In this document: in pieces, positions 8,617 through 15,847 of the stretch
Layout: every line of letters begins with the position of its first letter
How positions within the stretch are numbered: the stretch's first letter is position 1
Assembly: GCF_030316845.1 (NCBI RefSeq)
Contig: NZ_JASZYS010000010.1
Coordinates: 186,001-250,000, forward strand
Source: Variovorax davisae
GTDB lineage: Bacteria > Pseudomonadota > Gammaproteobacteria > Burkholderiales > Burkholderiaceae_C
Length of the DNA stretch: 64,000 nt
Direction of reading: 5' to 3'
Position numbers and translations under genes: made by a program
Notes under the pieces: model-generated
The model's database searches: none
What the model was told of the DNA's origin: nothing
Seen by the model: the letters and a program-made list of their open reading frames with translations, nothing else

Positions 8617-9450
8617 ATGAAGCTTCAGCTGCTCTCGGACCTCCACATCGAGGTCCATCCGCATCTCCAGGTTGCGCCGGCGGTCGGCGCCGACCTGCTG
8701 GTGCTGGCCGGCGACATCGGCTCCTACCAGGCCGGCTCGTCGCTGGCCGAACCCGATTTCGGCCTGGCCCGCTTCTCGCCGCGCCACGGCTGGCCGACGC
8801 CGGTGATCTACGTCCCGGGCAACCACGAGTACGACAACGCCGATTTCGATGACGTCCACCAGCGGCTGCGCGCGACCTGCGAGGCGCTGGACATCCTCTG
8901 GCTGGAACGCGAAACGCGGGTCATCGACGGCGTGCGCTTCGTCGGCACCACGTTGTGGGCCGACTTCGACGCCCTGGTCGAGCCCGGCGACGGCCTGGCC
9001 GAGGCCCTCAAGAAGCGCGGCAAGGCGATGCGCGCCGCCAACTTCTATTTGCAGAAGGCGGCCACCACGCGCGGCGGCCAGATCTTTCTCGCCGACGCCC
9101 TGAGGGAGCAGGCGCTGGCCTGCCAGGCCTGGCTGCGCGAGGCGCTCGCCCAACCCTTCGAAGGCACGACGGTGGCGATCACGCATTTCGCGCCGAGCCT
9201 GGCGAGCGCCGATCCCCGCTATGGCCTGAGTCCGGGCACGGCTGGCTTCTGCAACAGCCTCGACGAACTGCTGCCTCAGGCCGACCTGTGGTTGCACGGC
9301 CACCTCCATTGCCAGTTCGACTACCTGAAGGACGGGTGTCGCGTGGTCGCGAATCCGCTCGGCTACCTGGGCAAGGGGGAGCAGGACAACTTCGACCCGG
9401 CGCTGCTGGTCGAGGTGCCGCGCCCCCGCGCATCCGCTGCCGGGCGCTAG
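8617..9450 (+). CDS. Calcineurin-like metallophosphoesterase
   Basis: The 277-residue product carries the metal-ligand series of the calcineurin-like superfamily: D8 and H10 in SDLHIE, D33 in AGDIG, N69-H70 in GNHEYDN, a histidine in ITHFAPS, and H229/H231 in HGHLH (residues 228-231). These bind two metals for phosphoester hydrolysis. There is no signal peptide, so it is probably cytoplasmic. The family includes phosphodiesterases, nucleases and phosphatases, and the sequence does not decide between them. The next gene starts 2 nt after its stop, so the two are probably co-transcribed. Confidence 0.88.
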   Translation: MKLQLLSDLHIEVHPHLQVAPAVGADLLVLAGDIGSYQAGSSLAEPDFGLARFSPRHGWPTPVIYVPGNHEYDNADFDDVHQRLRATCEALDILWLERETRVIDGVRFVGTTLWADFDALVEPGDGLAEALKKRGKAMRAANFYLQKAATTRGGQIFLADALREQALACQAWLREALAQPFEGTTVAITHFAPSLASADPRYGLSPGTAGFCNSLDELLPQADLWLHGHLHCQFDYLKDGCRVVANPLGYLGKGEQDNFDPALLVEVPRPRASAAGR

Positions 9451-9452
9451 GC

Positions 9453-10682
9453 GTGCTCAACGGCCTGTGGCTCGGCTTCTTCCTGACCGCGGTGGCCGCG
9501 GCGCTCGGCCGCTGGCTGCTGGGCGGCGACGCCGGCGTGTTCGCCTCGATGGTCGAAAGCCTGTTCGCGATGGCCAGGCTGTCGGTCGAGGTCATGGTGC
9601 TGCTGTTCGGCACGCTGACCCTGTGGCTCGGCTTCCTGCGCATCGCCGAGGCGGCGGGCGTCGTCGACCGGCTGGCGCGGCTGCTCGGCCCGCTGTTCCG
9701 CCGGCTGATGCCCGAGGTGCCGGCCGGGCACCCGGCGCTCGGCCTGATCACGCTCAACTTCGCCGCCAACGCACTCGGACTCGACAACGCCGCCACGCCG
9801 ATCGGACTCAAGGCGATGCGCGAACTGCAGACCCTGAACCCGAGCGCGAGCAGCGCGAGCAACGCGCAGATCCTGTTCCTGGTGCTCAACGCCTCCTCGC
9901 TGACCTTGCTGCCGGTGACGATCTTCATGTACCGGGCGCAGCAGGGCGCGCCGGATCCGACGCTGGTGTTCCTGCCGATCCTGCTGGCGACCAGCGCCTC
10001 GACGCTGGTCGGGCTGCTGTCCGTGGCCTTCATGCAGCGCCTGCGGCTGTGGGATCCGGTGGTGCTGGCCTACCTGCTGCCGGGCGCGCTGCTGCTCGGC
10101 GGCTTCATGGCGCTGCTGGCGACCCTGTCGGCCGCGGCGCTGGCCGCGCTGTCCTCGCTGCTGGGCAACCTGGTGCTGTTCGGGCTCATCATCTTCTTCC
10201 TGGCGGTCGGCGCGCTGCGGCGGGTGAAGGTCTACGAGTGCTTCATCGAAGGCGCCAAGGAAGGCTTCGACGTCGCCAAGAACCTGCTGCCCTACCTGGT
10301 CGCGATGCTCAGCGCGGTCGGCGTGCTGCGCGCCTCGGGAGCGCTCGACATGGCGCTCGAAGGCATCCGCTGGGTGGTCGCGCGCACCGGCTGGGACACC
10401 CGCTTCGTCGACGCCCTGCCGACCGCGCTGGTCAAGCCCTTCTCGGGCAGCGCGGCGCGCGCGATGCTGATCGAGACCATGCAGAGCCACGGCGTCGACA
10501 GCTTCGCGGCCCAGGTCGCCGCCACCATCCAGGGCAGCACCGAGACCACGTTCTATGTGCTGGCGGTGTATTTCGGCGCGGTCGGCATCCAGCGGGCACG
10601 CCATGCGGTCGGCTGCGCGCTGCTGGCGGAACTGGCCGGCGTGGTGGCCGCGATCGCGGTCGGCTACTGGTTCTTCGGCTGA
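9453..10682 (+). CDS. Nucleoside-recognition (SpmA/SpmB fusion) membrane protein
   Basis: The 409-residue integral membrane protein consists of two related Gate-type (nucleoside recognition) halves, corresponding to SpmA and SpmB joined in one chain. Hydrophobic helices run through the whole length. Typical segments are LITLNFAANALGLDNAATPIGLKAM (N-half) and VDALPTALVKPFSGSAARAMLIE with QGSTETTFYVLAVYFG (C-half). These proteins are named for Bacillus spore maturation but are widespread in non-sporulating Proteobacteria, where their role is unknown; transport or protein localisation has been proposed. The start is GTG 9453, 2 nt after the previous stop. Confidence 0.88.
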   Translation: MLNGLWLGFFLTAVAAALGRWLLGGDAGVFASMVESLFAMARLSVEVMVLLFGTLTLWLGFLRIAEAAGVVDRLARLLGPLFRRLMPEVPAGHPALGLITLNFAANALGLDNAATPIGLKAMRELQTLNPSASSASNAQILFLVLNASSLTLLPVTIFMYRAQQGAPDPTLVFLPILLATSASTLVGLLSVAFMQRLRLWDPVVLAYLLPGALLLGGFMALLATLSAAALAALSSLLGNLVLFGLIIFFLAVGALRRVKVYECFIEGAKEGFDVAKNLLPYLVAMLSAVGVLRASGALDMALEGIRWVVARTGWDTRFVDALPTALVKPFSGSAARAMLIETMQSHGVDSFAAQVAATIQGSTETTFYVLAVYFGAVGIQRARHAVGCALLAELAGVVAAIAVGYWFFG

Positions 10683-10725
10683 GCGTTCCGGCCGGCGCCA
10701 GCGACCGCGCGGCCGATCGGCCAAA

Positions 10726-11262
10726 ATGGACCTCCAACTGCCCCCCTCTTCCGTGACCGCTCCCGCCCAGGCGCAACCGCCTTCCTTCTCCATCGACGAG
10801 TTTCGCGCCTCGCTCGGCATGTTCGCCACCGGCGTGACCATCGTCACGGCGCGGGCGGCGAACGGGGCCCTGGTGGGCCTGACCGCCAACTCCTTCAACT
10901 CGGTCTCGCTCGATCCCCCGCTGGTGCTGTGGAGCCTGGCGCGCAGCGCGGCCTCGATGGCGGCGCTGAGCACCGGTTCGCACTATGCGATCAACATCCT
11001 CGCGGCCAACCAGAAGAGCCTGGCCGAGCGCTTCGCGGCCAAGGACATCGACCGCTGGGCCGACGTCGACTTCACCGAGGGCGTCGGCGGGGCGCCGGTG
11101 CTGGTGGGCGCCGCGGCCAGCTTCGAGTGCTTCAACCGCAGCCGCTACGACGAGGGCGACCACGTGATCTTCGTCGGCGAGGTCGAGCGCTGCATGCACA
11201 GCGCGGGCGCCTCGCCGCTGCTGTTCCACGGCGGGCGCTTCTACACGGAGCATCCGCTTTGA
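10726..11262 (+). CDS. Flavin reductase-like FMN-binding protein
   Basis: The 178-residue protein has the FMN-binding split-barrel flavin reductase fold: FRASLGMFATGVTIVTA near residue 25, GLTANSFNSVSLDPPLVLWSL near residue 55, and HVIFVGEVERC then LLFHGGRFYT at the end. Such proteins use NAD(P)H to reduce free flavin for two-component monooxygenases, or act as oxidoreductases on their own. No oxygenase partner lies next to it. ATG 10726 was chosen on family length. Its TGA overlaps the TTG start of the next gene. Confidence 0.9.
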   Translation: MDLQLPPSSVTAPAQAQPPSFSIDEFRASLGMFATGVTIVTARAANGALVGLTANSFNSVSLDPPLVLWSLARSAASMAALSTGSHYAINILAANQKSLAERFAAKDIDRWADVDFTEGVGGAPVLVGAAASFECFNRSRYDEGDHVIFVGEVERCMHSAGASPLLFHGGRFYTEHPL

Positions 11263-11759
11263 AGGCCGCGCCGGCCGTGCTGCTGGCGGTGGCCTGCGCC
11301 GTCGAACCCGCGCCGGCCCAGGAGCCGCCACGGCCGCTCAAGCAGAACTGGTTCGACGACCCCTTCTTCCAGGTCGCGTCGGGCATGCGCAGCTGCCCGG
11401 TGCCCGAAGGGCCGCTCTTGACCGCCGAGGAGCGGCGCGCGCAGATGCACTCCCGCCTCGAACGCGGCACCAGCTGCTGGCTGGCCGGCCGCTGCGCCGA
11501 CAGCAACGCCTACCGCTACGACAAGCCGCTGGCGCCCAAGGTGCAGGCGGCGCTGGCCGCGGTGCCGGGCGTGCGGCGCGCCAGCGTCTGGGTCGTGATC
11601 CAGCGCCGCTGGGTCTACCTGCAGGGCTGCGTGCCCTCGCGCGCCATGGCCGCCGCGCTGGACCGCGCCGCCCGCAGCGTGCCCGACGTGGAGGTGGTGC
11701 TGCCCGAACTGATGGTCGGCACGCGCGGCCACCCGCCCTATGCGCTCGCGTCCCCCTGA
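11259..11759 (+). CDS. Secreted BON-domain protein with conserved cysteines
   Basis: The 166-residue product begins with a short signal peptide (LKAAPAVLLAVACAVEPAPAQ) and ends with a BON-like module (about residues 95-155: KVQAALAAVPGVRRASVWV, QGCVPSRAMAAALDRAARSVPDV). BON domains occur in periplasmic or outer-membrane proteins such as OsmY. Four cysteines in the mature part (SCPV, TSCW, GRCAD, QGCV) could form two disulfides. The start is TTG 11259, overlapping the stop of the flavin reductase gene; no ATG exists nearby in frame. The function is unknown. Confidence 0.65.
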   Translation: MKAAPAVLLAVACAVEPAPAQEPPRPLKQNWFDDPFFQVASGMRSCPVPEGPLLTAEERRAQMHSRLERGTSCWLAGRCADSNAYRYDKPLAPKVQAALAAVPGVRRASVWVVIQRRWVYLQGCVPSRAMAAALDRAARSVPDVEVVLPELMVGTRGHPPYALASP

Positions 11760-11811
11760 CACCGCCCCGCCGGCCCCCGGCGGCGCCACGAGAAGAACAG
11801 AACCCCCCGGA

Positions 11812-12714
11812 ATGATCGAACGCAAGGAACACCTCGACACCCGCGCCACCGCCCTGCTGATCGCCTGCTGCGCGTTCTGGGGCCTGCAGCAGATCCTCAT
11901 CAAGACCACCGTCGGCGAGGTGCCGCCGCTGTGGCAGGCCTCGATCCGCATGACGGGCGCGGTGGTGCTCCTGTGGGCCTGGTGCGCGCGGCGCGGCGTG
12001 CCGCTGTTCGAGCGCGACGGCACGCTGCCCGGCGGCCTGCTGGCGGGCGCGCTGTTCGCGGGCGAATTCACCTGCATCTACCTCGGGCTGCAGCTCACCA
12101 CCGCCTCGCGGCTCACGGTGTTCCTCTACACCTCGCCCTTCGTGGTGGCCGTGCTGCTGCCGCGCTGGGTGCCGGCCGAACGGCTGCGGGGCCTGCAGTG
12201 GGTGGGGCTGGCGATCGCCTTCGCGGGCGTGGTGGTGGCCTTCAGCGAGAGCTTCGGCCACAGCACCTCGGCGCAGCTGCGCGGCGATGCCCTGGCGCTG
12301 GCCGGCGGCGTGCTGTGGGGCCTGACGACGCTGGCGATCCGCGCCACCCGGCTCGCCACCGCCAGCGCCGAGAAGACGCTGTTCTATCAAATCGCCGTGA
12401 CGGCGGCGGTCTCGCCGCTGCTGTCGCTGCTGCTCGGCGAGCGCTGGGGCTTCGCGTATTCGGGCTACGCCTGGTTCTCGATCGGCCTGCAGACCGTGAT
12501 CGGCGCCTTCGCCAGCTACCTGGCCTGGATGTGGCTGCTGCGGCACTATCCGGCCACGCGGATCTCTTCCTTCACCTTCCTGACGCCGCTGTTCGCGCTG
12601 GTGTTCGGCGTCGTGCTGCTGGCCGAACCGCTGACCTTGCAGCTGGTGCTGGCGCTGTGCGGCGTGGCGCTCGGCATCGTGCTCGTGAACCGGCGCCCGG
12701 GAGCCAAGCCATGA
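11812..12714 (+). CDS. EamA/DMT-family transporter
   Basis: The 300-residue protein has about ten membrane helices arranged as two EamA repeats (first about residues 10-135, second about 150-295), typical of drug/metabolite transporters of the RhaT/YdcZ/EamA kind. Characteristic segments are LLIACCAFWGLQQILIK, LFAGEFTCIYLGLQLTTASRLTVFLYTSPFVVAVL and ISSFTFLTPLFALVFGVVLLAEPL. It probably exports a metabolite or amino acid from the cytoplasm. ATG 11812 gives a family-typical start. Its stop overlaps the glutaminase start by 4 nt (ATGA), so the two are co-transcribed and may be functionally linked through glutamine or glutamate. Confidence 0.88.
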   Translation: MIERKEHLDTRATALLIACCAFWGLQQILIKTTVGEVPPLWQASIRMTGAVVLLWAWCARRGVPLFERDGTLPGGLLAGALFAGEFTCIYLGLQLTTASRLTVFLYTSPFVVAVLLPRWVPAERLRGLQWVGLAIAFAGVVVAFSESFGHSTSAQLRGDALALAGGVLWGLTTLAIRATRLATASAEKTLFYQIAVTAAVSPLLSLLLGERWGFAYSGYAWFSIGLQTVIGAFASYLAWMWLLRHYPATRISSFTFLTPLFALVFGVVLLAEPLTLQLVLALCGVALGIVLVNRRPGAKP

Positions 12715-13625
12715 ATTTCCAGCCCGTGCTCGACGCCATCGAGGCCGAGATCCGTCCGCTGCTGGGCGCCGAGGGCCAGGTGGCCAGCTACATCCCGGCG
12801 CTGGCGCGGGTGCCGGCGCAGCAGTTCGGCATCGCCCTGCGGACCTGCGAGGGCCAGGAGGCCGCGGCCGGCGATGCCGACACGCCGTTCTCGATCCAGA
12901 GCATCTCGAAGCTGTTCACGCTGACCCTGGCGATGCGCCGACTCGGCGATGCGCTGTGGGAGCGCATCGGCCGCGAGCCCTCGGGCAACCCGTTCAATTC
13001 GCTGGTCCAACTGGAGAACGAGCAGGGCAAGCCGCGCAATCCCTTCATCAATGCCGGCGCCATCGCGGTGGCCGACCGGCTGGTGAGCCTGGGGCACGCC
13101 CAGGCCGACCTGATCGCGCTGATGTCGAACCTCTGCGGCGAAGCCGTCGCCTACGACGAGGAGGTCGCCGCCTCGGAAGCCGTGACCGGCTTTCGCAACG
13201 TCGCGCTGGCGAACTTCATGAAAAGCTTCGGCAAGATCGACAACGACGTGCGCGAGGTGCTGAGCCTCTACTTCCACCAGTGCGCGATCCGGATGTGCTG
13301 CCGGCAGCTGGCGCGTGCCGCCGGCTTCCTGTGCCGCGACGGCGCCCACCCGATCGACGGCGAAGCCGAGGTCACGAGCGAGCGCCATGCGCGCCGCATC
13401 AATTCGCTGATGCTCACCTGCGGCACCTACGACGCCGCCGGCGACGTCGCCTTCTCGATCGGCCTGCCGTGCAAGAGCGGCGTCGGCGGCGGCATCGTCG
13501 CCGTGGTGCCCGACAAGCTGACGCTGTGCGTCTGGTCGCCGGCCCTCGACGGCAACGGCAATTCGCTGCTCGGGCTGAAGGCGCTCGAGCTGTTCACGGC
13601 CCGCACCGGCCTTTCCATTTTTTGA
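12711..13625 (+). CDS. glsA: Glutaminase (serine-dependent beta-lactamase-like)
   Basis: The 304-residue enzyme hydrolyses L-glutamine to glutamate and ammonia. The catalytic S64-x-x-K67 pair lies in FSIQSISKLFTL, and family segments GNPFNSLVQLE, NPFINAGAI, GDVAFSIGLPCKSGVGGGI and ALDGNGNSLLGLKALE all occur. The length matches bacterial GlsA/GlsB proteins (about 305-310). It is translationally coupled to the preceding EamA transporter gene. It is presumably cytoplasmic, since no signal peptide is seen. Confidence 0.95.
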   Translation: MNFQPVLDAIEAEIRPLLGAEGQVASYIPALARVPAQQFGIALRTCEGQEAAAGDADTPFSIQSISKLFTLTLAMRRLGDALWERIGREPSGNPFNSLVQLENEQGKPRNPFINAGAIAVADRLVSLGHAQADLIALMSNLCGEAVAYDEEVAASEAVTGFRNVALANFMKSFGKIDNDVREVLSLYFHQCAIRMCCRQLARAAGFLCRDGAHPIDGEAEVTSERHARRINSLMLTCGTYDAAGDVAFSIGLPCKSGVGGGIVAVVPDKLTLCVWSPALDGNGNSLLGLKALELFTARTGLSIF

Positions 13626-13633
13626 ATGCCTTC

Positions 13634-14107
13634 ATGACAGACACTGCCACCCCGATCCAGGAAGCCACCCTCTGGAGCGACGCGCTCTGGACCGCCCGCG
13701 TGATCAAGAACGAGGACGACGACGGCTGGGCCGTCGCGATGACCCGCCAGGGCGACCCGGAGCCCGCGCTGGTCGGTCCCTGGACCATGGGCCGCGACAA
13801 GAAGAACCCGAAGCCGCTCGACGCGCCGGCCTTCCACACGCTGGTGAAGACCGCCAACGAGGTGCTGCGCCGCCACGAGCAGCAGCTGCATGCGCGACTG
13901 AACAAGCATGTCAGCGTGGGCGCCGGCTCCGGGCGCATCCGCGTGTCGCTGCAGATCGTGCCCGACGAGGACAACCCGCACGCGATGCTGCGCGCGCATG
14001 ACGAATCCGGCAGCGAACTCGCCGAGCTGCGCGTGAAGCCGGACTTCAGGCTCAGCGCCGCCAGCGCCGAGGCCTGGATCGAGAGCGGCTTCGACAAGCC
14101 CCGCTGA
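13634..14107 (+). CDS. Hypothetical protein (157 aa)
   Basis: A soluble, charged protein starting MTDTATPIQEATLWSDALWTARV. It contains a tryptophan-rich N-terminal part (WAVAMTRQGDPEPALVGPWTMGRDKKNPKPLD) and a histidine-containing central helix (TANEVLRRHEQQLHARLNKH). I do not recognise a domain. It follows glsA by 8 nt and probably belongs to the same transcript. The first ATG after glsA (13626) runs into a stop at once, which fixes the start at ATG 13634. Confidence 0.72.
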   Translation: MTDTATPIQEATLWSDALWTARVIKNEDDDGWAVAMTRQGDPEPALVGPWTMGRDKKNPKPLDAPAFHTLVKTANEVLRRHEQQLHARLNKHVSVGAGSGRIRVSLQIVPDEDNPHAMLRAHDESGSELAELRVKPDFRLSAASAEAWIESGFDKPR

Positions 14108-14144
14108 ACCAGCGGGCCATCGGCGTTCTGGTCTACGCTACGCC

Positions 14145-14609
14145 ATGCCCCTCCTTCCCGCCCTCCTGCTGTTCCTCCACCTGCTCGCCGCCGCCTTCTG
14201 GGTCGGCGGCATGGCGACGATGCACTTCGCGGTCCGCCCCGCCGCGGTCGCGCGGCTCGAGCCGCCGCTGCGGCTGCCGTTCATGGCGGCGGCGCTGTCG
14301 CGCTTCTTCGTCGGCGTCTCGAGCGCCATCGGCGTGCTGCTGGCGAGCGGCCTGCTGCTGGTCTGGGCCGGCGGCGGCTTCGCGCGGATGCACTGGAGCG
14401 TGCATGCGATGTTCACCCTCGGGCTGGTGATGATGGCGTTGTTCCTGCACCTGCGCTTCGCGCCCTATCCGCGGCTGCTGCGCGCGGTGGCGGCCGGCGA
14501 GTGGCCGGTGGCGGCCGCGAACCTGAACCTGATCCGCAAGCTGGTCGCCACCAACCTGGCGCTGGGCGTGCTCGTGTTCGCGCTGGCGGTGGTCGGGCGG
14601 GCGCTCTGA
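14145..14609 (+). CDS. CopD-like integral membrane protein
   Basis: The 154-residue protein has four hydrophobic helices and the histidine-bearing first helix LLLFLHLLAAAFWVGGM typical of CopD-domain or similar haem/copper-linked membrane proteins. Other histidines occur in MHFAV, MHWSVHAMF and LHLRF. The family is associated with copper uptake or redox membrane functions, but here the metal role is only inferred. No copper genes adjoin. It is convergent with a LysR gene 25 nt away, with no clear terminator between them. Confidence 0.75.
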   Translation: MPLLPALLLFLHLLAAAFWVGGMATMHFAVRPAAVARLEPPLRLPFMAAALSRFFVGVSSAIGVLLASGLLLVWAGGGFARMHWSVHAMFTLGLVMMALFLHLRFAPYPRLLRAVAAGEWPVAAANLNLIRKLVATNLALGVLVFALAVVGRAL

Positions 14610-14633
14610 GCGGCAACGCCGCGAACGCGCTGC

Positions 14634-15524
14634 CTACCGCTGGCTGAACCGCTCGAGGATCTGGAGCACGCATTCGGTCGCTCCGTCGAGCGTCGCGCGC
14701 GGCCGGTGCGCGATGCCCAGATGCCGGGTCAGCTTCGGGCTCAGCGGCAACACCTGCAGCCGCTCGTTGAAGTCCGCCCCCACCGGCTGGTGCAACGGCA
14801 GCACCGCCGCACCGTAGCCGGCCGCCACCAGCGCGAGCATCGCCGCGTCGAAGTTGAGCTCGATGCGCGGGCGCGGCGATTCGCCGATCGCCGCGAACCA
14901 TTCCATCGTCAGCCGGTACATGTGGGTGGTCGCGTCATTGAAGATCAAGGGCTTCTCTGCCAGCCAACGCGGCGTGGCCCGCTTCGGCGCCGCCCACTTT
15001 TTCGGCACGAAAGCCATCATCGACTGGCTGCGCCAGCGCGTGACCGTCAGGTCGCGCATCGGTGGCTGCGGAATCGCCACCAGGCCGATGTCCAGCGTAC
15101 CCATCGCGAGGCGCGACATGGCCTCGGACGAGCCGAGGATGCAGACCTCGACATCGATGCCGGGGTGGTCGCGCTCCAGCTCCTCGAGCACCTGCGGCAA
15201 CAGTTCGACCACGATGCCCGTCGAAGTGCCCAGCCGGACGCGGCCCGTCCGCCCTTCGGCCTGGCGCCGCACGGCGTCCACGGCGTCGTCGGCATCGCGC
15301 AGCAGGCGCCGCGCGCGCTCGACCAGTGCGGCGCCCGCAGCCGTGGGCGCGATGCGCCGGCCGCCCCGCACCACCAGCCGGGTGTCCAGGCGCGATTCGA
15401 GTTCGCTGACGTGCAGGCTGACCGTGGGTTGCGCCAGGTGCAGGGCCCGGGCGGCGGCCGAGAAGCTGCCGAGGTCGGCGATGGCCACCAGGGTGCGCAG
15501 TTGGTCGAGGTTGAGTTGCCGCAT
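14634..15524 (-). CDS. LysR-family transcriptional regulator
   Basis: The 296-residue protein begins MRQLNLDQLRTLVAIADLGSFSAAARALHLAQPTVSLHVSELE, a standard LysR HTH in the first 60 residues. A substrate-binding domain follows (RVRLGTSTGIVVELLPQVLEELERDHPGIDVEV; AAGYGAAVLPLH). It is divergent from a DUF1127 gene with an inverted repeat between them. The target and effector are unknown. Confidence 0.9.
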   Translation of the reverse strand: MRQLNLDQLRTLVAIADLGSFSAAARALHLAQPTVSLHVSELESRLDTRLVVRGGRRIAPTAAGAALVERARRLLRDADDAVDAVRRQAEGRTGRVRLGTSTGIVVELLPQVLEELERDHPGIDVEVCILGSSEAMSRLAMGTLDIGLVAIPQPPMRDLTVTRWRSQSMMAFVPKKWAAPKRATPRWLAEKPLIFNDATTHMYRLTMEWFAAIGESPRPRIELNFDAAMLALVAAGYGAAVLPLHQPVGADFNERLQVLPLSPKLTRHLGIAHRPRATLDGATECVLQILERFSQR

Positions 15525-15537
15525 CAGGAAAGCTGAT

Positions 15538-15564
15538 TGGAAGTGACAGGATTCTCAACTTCCA
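15538..15564. promoter_or_regulatory. Inverted repeat between divergent LysR and DUF1127 genes
   Basis: Arms TGGAAGT (15538-15544) and ACTTCCA (15558-15564) are perfect 7-nt inverted repeats separated by 13 nt, 14 nt upstream of the LysR start. The position suits an operator for LysR autoregulation and for control of the rightward DUF1127 gene. This is a candidate only. Confidence 0.4.
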
Positions 15565-15613
15565 CAATAGCACGCGGGCCTGCAAGATGGCTTTCCATTC
15601 AAGGAGCCATGCC

Positions 15614-15847
15614 ATGCCGCCGACCCGGTCCGCCCTCGTCACCCGCCTGTTCGGAGGGGTTCGCGCGCTGCGTCGCTGCTGGCTGGACCAGCGCCTGCTG
15701 CGGTCGATGAGCGAGATCGAGTTGCGCGACCTGGGCGTGGGCCGCAGCGAGATCCCGTGGCTGCTCAGCGATGCTGCGGCACCGCCGCGCGCGCCACGCA
15801 GCCATGCGCCGTGTGCTGCGGATGCTCGGCCAGCAAGGCGGCCGTGA
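15614..15847 (+). CDS. DUF1127 small protein with extended C-terminus
   Basis: The 77-residue product carries a DUF1127 (YjiS-like) motif: LRRCWLDQRLLRSMSEIELRDLGVGRSEIPWLL, about residues 18-52. Such small basic proteins are thought to act in RNA binding or metabolism in other Proteobacteria. ATG 15614 lies 8 nt after AAGGAG; an out-of-frame ATG at 15609 is too close to that site. The last 25 residues, rich in Ala, Pro and Arg, lie beyond the domain and antisense to the 3' end of the trehalase gene, so the tail may be non-functional. Confidence 0.7.
   Translation: MPPTRSALVTRLFGGVRALRRCWLDQRLLRSMSEIELRDLGVGRSEIPWLLSDAAAPPRAPRSHAPCAADARPARRP

Noticed and set aside
11760..11811. GC-rich stretch with short inverted repeats between the BON and EamA genes
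   Set aside because: The repeats are simple GC stretches with no T-run and no defined stem, so I do not call a terminator.
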